Source: an uncultured Pelagimonas sp. (GTDB taxonomy: Bacteria > Pseudomonadota > Alphaproteobacteria > Rhodobacterales > Rhodobacteraceae). Taken from it: a DNA stretch of 64,000 nucleotides. The notes beneath the pieces were generated by a model, which was not told where the DNA came from, ran no database searches, and was given only the letters and a program-made list of their open reading frames with translations. The position numbers and the translations under genes were made by a program. Shown one piece after another: positions 61,901-64,000 of the stretch (the first letter of the stretch is position 1; every line of letters starts with the position of its first letter). The stretch is taken from assembly GCA_947497905.1 (NCBI GenBank), contig CANMIH010000010.1, forward strand, positions 111,331 through 175,330, given 5' to 3'.

Positions 61901-64000
61901 CCACCGTCGGCAATCTGGCGCTGAATGTCTTTGAAGGGATCGGCATCAATATCAGCGCCGTGGGCAATGGCAATCTGATGAGCAACACCAGCGACGTCGA
62001 TGGCACGGTTGATGCGGTGGTCGATGTGGACGGGCAGACCGATGGCACCACAGGTGTGATTGGGGCTTACGGTGTGCTGACATGGAATGCCGTGACCGGC
62101 GCCTATAGCTACACCGTGGATGATGACAATCCGGTGGTGCATGCGCTGCAATCGGGTGACATGCTGCAAGACAGCTTTACCTTCACGCTCATTGATGACT
62201 TTGGCGCCACCGCCTCGGCGACGTTGACCGTGACCATTGACGGGGTGAACGACGGGCTTTTCACCGAGCAAAATGATGCAGTGAACCTCAGCGCTGCGGT
62301 GGCGGCGTTCCCTGAAACCGCCTTTGACAACAATTTCCTCAACGCACTCGGCGGTGAGGATGCGGTGACCTTGGTGTCTGGCGCGGAAATATCCCCCTAT
62401 CTGGCTCAGTTCAACGGCCAGACATTTGACGGCGGTCTGGGGGATGACACCATTCAGGTGCTCAATGGCTTTATGAACGCAGATGGCAACAGCGGCAGCG
62501 ACTGGTTGGATCTCAGCGCGCTACTGGCGGCTGGTTCTGCGGTCAATGTCAATCTCGCCACGGGGGATGTGGACATCGCCCGCAATGGCAGTGTTGATCT
62601 GACTGCGGTGAATTTTGAGAACACCCAGACCACATCCCACGCCGATAGCATCACCAGCAGCAGCGCAGACAACTGGATCCTGGCCGGGGACGGCAATGAC
62701 ACCATTTCGGTGCTGGCCGGGACCACGTCGCTGGGGGATATCTATGTCGGGGGCGCTGGGGCGGGCGACTGGCTGATCAACGCCAGTGGCAGCAACCTTG
62801 TCTTTGACATGTTTGATGCGACCGATGTCACCGAAACCATCAGCGGCTCGGGGCTGGAACATATGTCAGTGGCGAACCAGTCGGTGCTGGGCACAACCGG
62901 GGGTGATCTGGTCAATTTTCAGGGGCTACGCCTGACCCAGATCCAATCCACCGCCAATTTATTCGAGCTCGCGACCGGAGATGGCAATGACACGGTGATC
63001 GGGTCGGACCAGACCGCGCTTCAGGCCAATAATTTCAACCAGACGCGGCTAGACTACGATCTGGGTGCAGACAACGACAGCTTTCAGGGCATGGGCACCA
63101 ACCTTGATGTGGTCTTTGGGCGCTCAGGCGACGACACCCTGCGTGGGGGCGGCGGCAATGACACGCTGGAAGGCGGCGCCGGTGCGGATCTGGTTGATGG
63201 GGAGGCCGGCAATGATCTTTTGATGGTACAGCTTGGCGATGCCCCTGAAACGGACACCCTAATGGGGGGCACCGGGATCGACACGATCTTTAACGCGACC
63301 GGTGGCAACCTGATGTTTTCGACCTTCGATTTCGACGCGCTGGGCGCGGTGAATGGAGCGGGGGTCGAACGGATCGAGCTGGTGAATGGCACCATCGAAG
63401 GCACAGCCTCCGGCAATAGCTTTGACTTTGTCGGCGTGACCTTTCGCAGCATCAGTTCCACCGTTGGCACGCTTGAGGTGTCGACCGGGGCTGGCAATGA
63501 TGTGGTTCAAGGATCGAACCTCACGGCGGTGCAGTCCAACAACTTCAACCAGACGCGGCTGGATTATGATCTGGGCGCAGGCAACGACAGCTTCACCGGC
63601 AATGGATCCATGTTGGATGTGGTCTTTGGGGGGCTGGGTGACGACACCATTCTGGGCGCGGGCGGCAATGACACGCTGCAGGGCAATGAGGGCGCGGATT
63701 TTCTCGACGGTCAGGACGGCAATGACACCTTCCTGGTTCTGGCCAATGAACAGTCGCATCTCGACACCTTTATTGGCGGCGCGGGCACGGCGGATTTCAT
63801 CATCAACAACGCGGGCGCGAATTTCCAGTTCTCGGTGTTTGACTACGATGATGCCACCGGCACGGTGAATGGCGCGGGTGTGGAAGAGATCGACCTGAAC
63901 TCGGGCACGTTCTTTGGCACCAGCGCGGGCAATCTGTTTGACTTTGAAGGCACGCGGTTCCGCCGCATCACACCAACGTTGGCGGATCTTGAGGTCTCGA
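58924..64000 (+). CDS. Giant RTX/VCBS tandem-repeat protein, 3' partial
   Basis: The first 1,692 codons of a protein continuing beyond the right edge. Residues about 5-100 are RTX nonapeptides (GGNGRDTI, GGDGNDLL type). A cadherin-like domain follows (about 155-260), then five near-identical 101-residue VCBS-like repeats (about 267-771), each holding GNVLANDSDPDAGD and NADGSYSYVVTDESIDDG. Further Ig/cadherin-like domains (to about 1115) end in a region with RTX motifs and a 170-residue repeat that starts near residue 1369. There is no signal peptide, and the domains are Asp/Gly-rich and calcium-binding by type, so type I secretion is expected, with the secretion signal outside the window. Role probably adhesion or biofilm. 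GGGGG lies eight bases before the ATG. Confidence 0.9.
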   Translation, partial: MPGNNGNNLINGGNGTDVIFGGNGRDTINGNGGRDYLFGGNGRDLISGGDGNDLLSGGRGRDTLSGDAGNDWLFGGRGRDVLSGGVGNDVLVGGRGRDTAVFEDSILNFSFYQSWCGFRVTHTGALGVDWLFGIEILQFDDITINLNASNNGPLAVDDVLAAQSDTALSFTAADLVSNDFDWEGDPLEVVSLDDSATLGSVTLTAGGDVIYDANGQFDHLALGETATDTFRYMVSDGNGGFDTAEVTVTITGVGTGGGGNTPPTVVADVDAATDDGVAATGNVLANDSDPDAGDVLSVANPGVYVGTYGTLTLNADGSYSYVVTDESIDDGFSDSDIFAVQVSDGTATVGTTLTLNITGQNDAPVVVADVDAATDDGVTATGYVLANDSDPDAGDVLSVANPGVYVGTYGTLTLNADGIYSYVVTDESIDDGFSDSDVFAVQVSDGSATVGTTLTLNITGQNDAPLVVADVDAASDDGVAATGNVLANDSDPDAGDALSVVNPGVYVGTYGTLTLNADGSYSYVVTDESIDDGFSDSDVFAVQVSDGTATVGTTLTLNITGQNDAPVVVADVDAATDDGAAATGNVLSNDSDPDASDVLSVANPGVYVGTFGTLTLNADGSYSYLVTDESIDDGFSDSDVFAVQVSDGTATAGTTLTLNITGQNDAPIVMADVDAATDDGVAATGNVLSNDSDPDAGDVLSVANPGVYVGTYGSLTLNADGSYSYVVTDESIDDGFSDSDVFAVQVSDGTATAGTTLTLNITGQNDAPIVVDDTANTTEAAQVNGNILSNDSDVDSGDSLSVASVAGFAPGTALTVTSAGGRQGALTVTSTGDFVFDPLNNFLDLGVTVPDTVTVNYLISDGTTTAPGQLVITVLGENTPPTANDDADATDEDTAITLDVMNNDSDVDLDGFAITAIDGQAVSLGDSVVLAGSGAVVTLNLDGTLTYDPAGVFDALADGASGADSFSYEITDPGGASDTAQVAITLTGVNDGPTVGNLALNVFEGIGINISAVGNGNLMSNTSDVDGTVDAVVDVDGQTDGTTGVIGAYGVLTWNAVTGAYSYTVDDDNPVVHALQSGDMLQDSFTFTLIDDFGATASATLTVTIDGVNDGLFTEQNDAVNLSAAVAAFPETAFDNNFLNALGGEDAVTLVSGAEISPYLAQFNGQTFDGGLGDDTIQVLNGFMNADGNSGSDWLDLSALLAAGSAVNVNLATGDVDIARNGSVDLTAVNFENTQTTSHADSITSSSADNWILAGDGNDTISVLAGTTSLGDIYVGGAGAGDWLINASGSNLVFDMFDATDVTETISGSGLEHMSVANQSVLGTTGGDLVNFQGLRLTQIQSTANLFELATGDGNDTVIGSDQTALQANNFNQTRLDYDLGADNDSFQGMGTNLDVVFGRSGDDTLRGGGGNDTLEGGAGADLVDGEAGNDLLMVQLGDAPETDTLMGGTGIDTIFNATGGNLMFSTFDFDALGAVNGAGVERIELVNGTIEGTASGNSFDFVGVTFRSISSTVGTLEVSTGAGNDVVQGSNLTAVQSNNFNQTRLDYDLGAGNDSFTGNGSMLDVVFGGLGDDTILGAGGNDTLQGNEGADFLDGQDGNDTFLVLANEQSHLDTFIGGAGTADFIINNAGANFQFSVFDYDDATGTVNGAGVEEIDLNSGTFFGTSAGNLFDFEGTRFRRITPTLADLEVS
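59722..61236 (+). repeat. Five tandem 303-bp units inside the repeat protein
   Basis: Units start at 59722, 60025, 60328, 60631 and 60934, each exactly 303 bases (101 codons). Units differ by a small number of mostly third-position changes; a sixth, diverged domain begins at 61237. The regular period and near identity indicate recent duplication by recombination. Confidence 0.95.
63028..64000 (+). repeat. 510-bp repeat series at the right edge
   Basis: NNFNQTRLDYDLGA, LDVVFG and GGNDTL segments recur with a spacing of 510 bases (63028 and 63538). The second unit is cut by the window edge. Each 170-residue unit holds RTX-type GGxGxD motifs plus a beta-rich spacer. Confidence 0.85.

Noticed and set aside
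60319..63759. Minus-strand open frames opposite the repeat protein
   Set aside because: They are antisense to an uninterrupted coding frame of 1,692 codons and recur with its repeat period.

Overview
The window looks like a chromosomal or large-plasmid segment of a marine alphaproteobacterium of the Rhodobacterales (Roseobacter group). This rests on the GC-rich codon use, a sqdB-sqdD-sqdC operon in the order known from Rhodobacter sphaeroides, a branched-chain keto acid dehydrogenase operon preceded by leucine dehydrogenase, the long form of aconitase B, sulfopyruvate decarboxylase genes, and many binding-protein dependent transporters. No tRNA, rRNA or CRISPR array was seen. Species cannot be fixed from the sequence alone.

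Layout. 1-4838: a peptide/nickel-type (family 5) ABC transporter, cut at the left edge. 4993-12016: a sugar or sugar-acid module. It holds a UxaB/UxuB-type reductase, an aldose dehydrogenase of the aldo/keto reductase superfamily, a GntR regulator with two N-terminal winged helices, a ribose/fructose-type ABC transporter and an LgoD-like zinc dehydrogenase. Three copies of a 25-bp palindromic site tie its two divergent halves together. The enzymes fit oxidative L-galactose (L-galactonate to tagaturonate to altronate) catabolism. 12105-18657: lpd, bkdB, bkdA2, bkdA1 and leucine dehydrogenase, with a divergent Lrp regulator. 18654-23242: AraC regulator, short-chain dehydrogenase and an IorAB-type molybdenum hydroxylase. 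23380-30130: lytic transglycosylase, a DsbA-fold isomerase, comDE, acnB and a carboxymuconolactone decarboxylase-like gene.

30625-35373: two convergent hybrid histidine kinases; the second is frameshifted in its receiver. 35606-37674: an IS5-family scar, then ygiB and ygiC homologues. 37844-43630: a Ugp/Mal-type ABC operon with a GlpR/DeoR regulator and a TIM-barrel isomerase. 43869-46160: ketoglutarate semialdehyde dehydrogenase with a GntR regulator. 46424-49253: sqdBDC, for sulfolipid synthesis. 49438-54909: a LysR regulator divergent from an amino-acid-type binding protein and permease (no ATPase), an N-terminal-nucleophile hydrolase and an amidohydrolase.

54910-64000 is accessory in character: a GAF histidine kinase, an IS110-family element with a structured leader that may encode a bridge RNA, a second IS5 scar, and the start of a giant RTX/VCBS repeat protein that runs off the right edge. 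This protein contains five near-identical 303-bp tandem repeats and the start of a 510-bp repeat series.

Taken together the segment serves uptake and oxidation of algal-type small molecules (peptides, sugars, sugar acids, sulfonates, amides, branched-chain amino acids), with one membrane-lipid operon and a surface or secreted repeat protein. The best candidates for undescribed biology are the L-galactose module with its shared operator, the ATPase-less transporter with two amide hydrolases, and the IS110 leader RNA.
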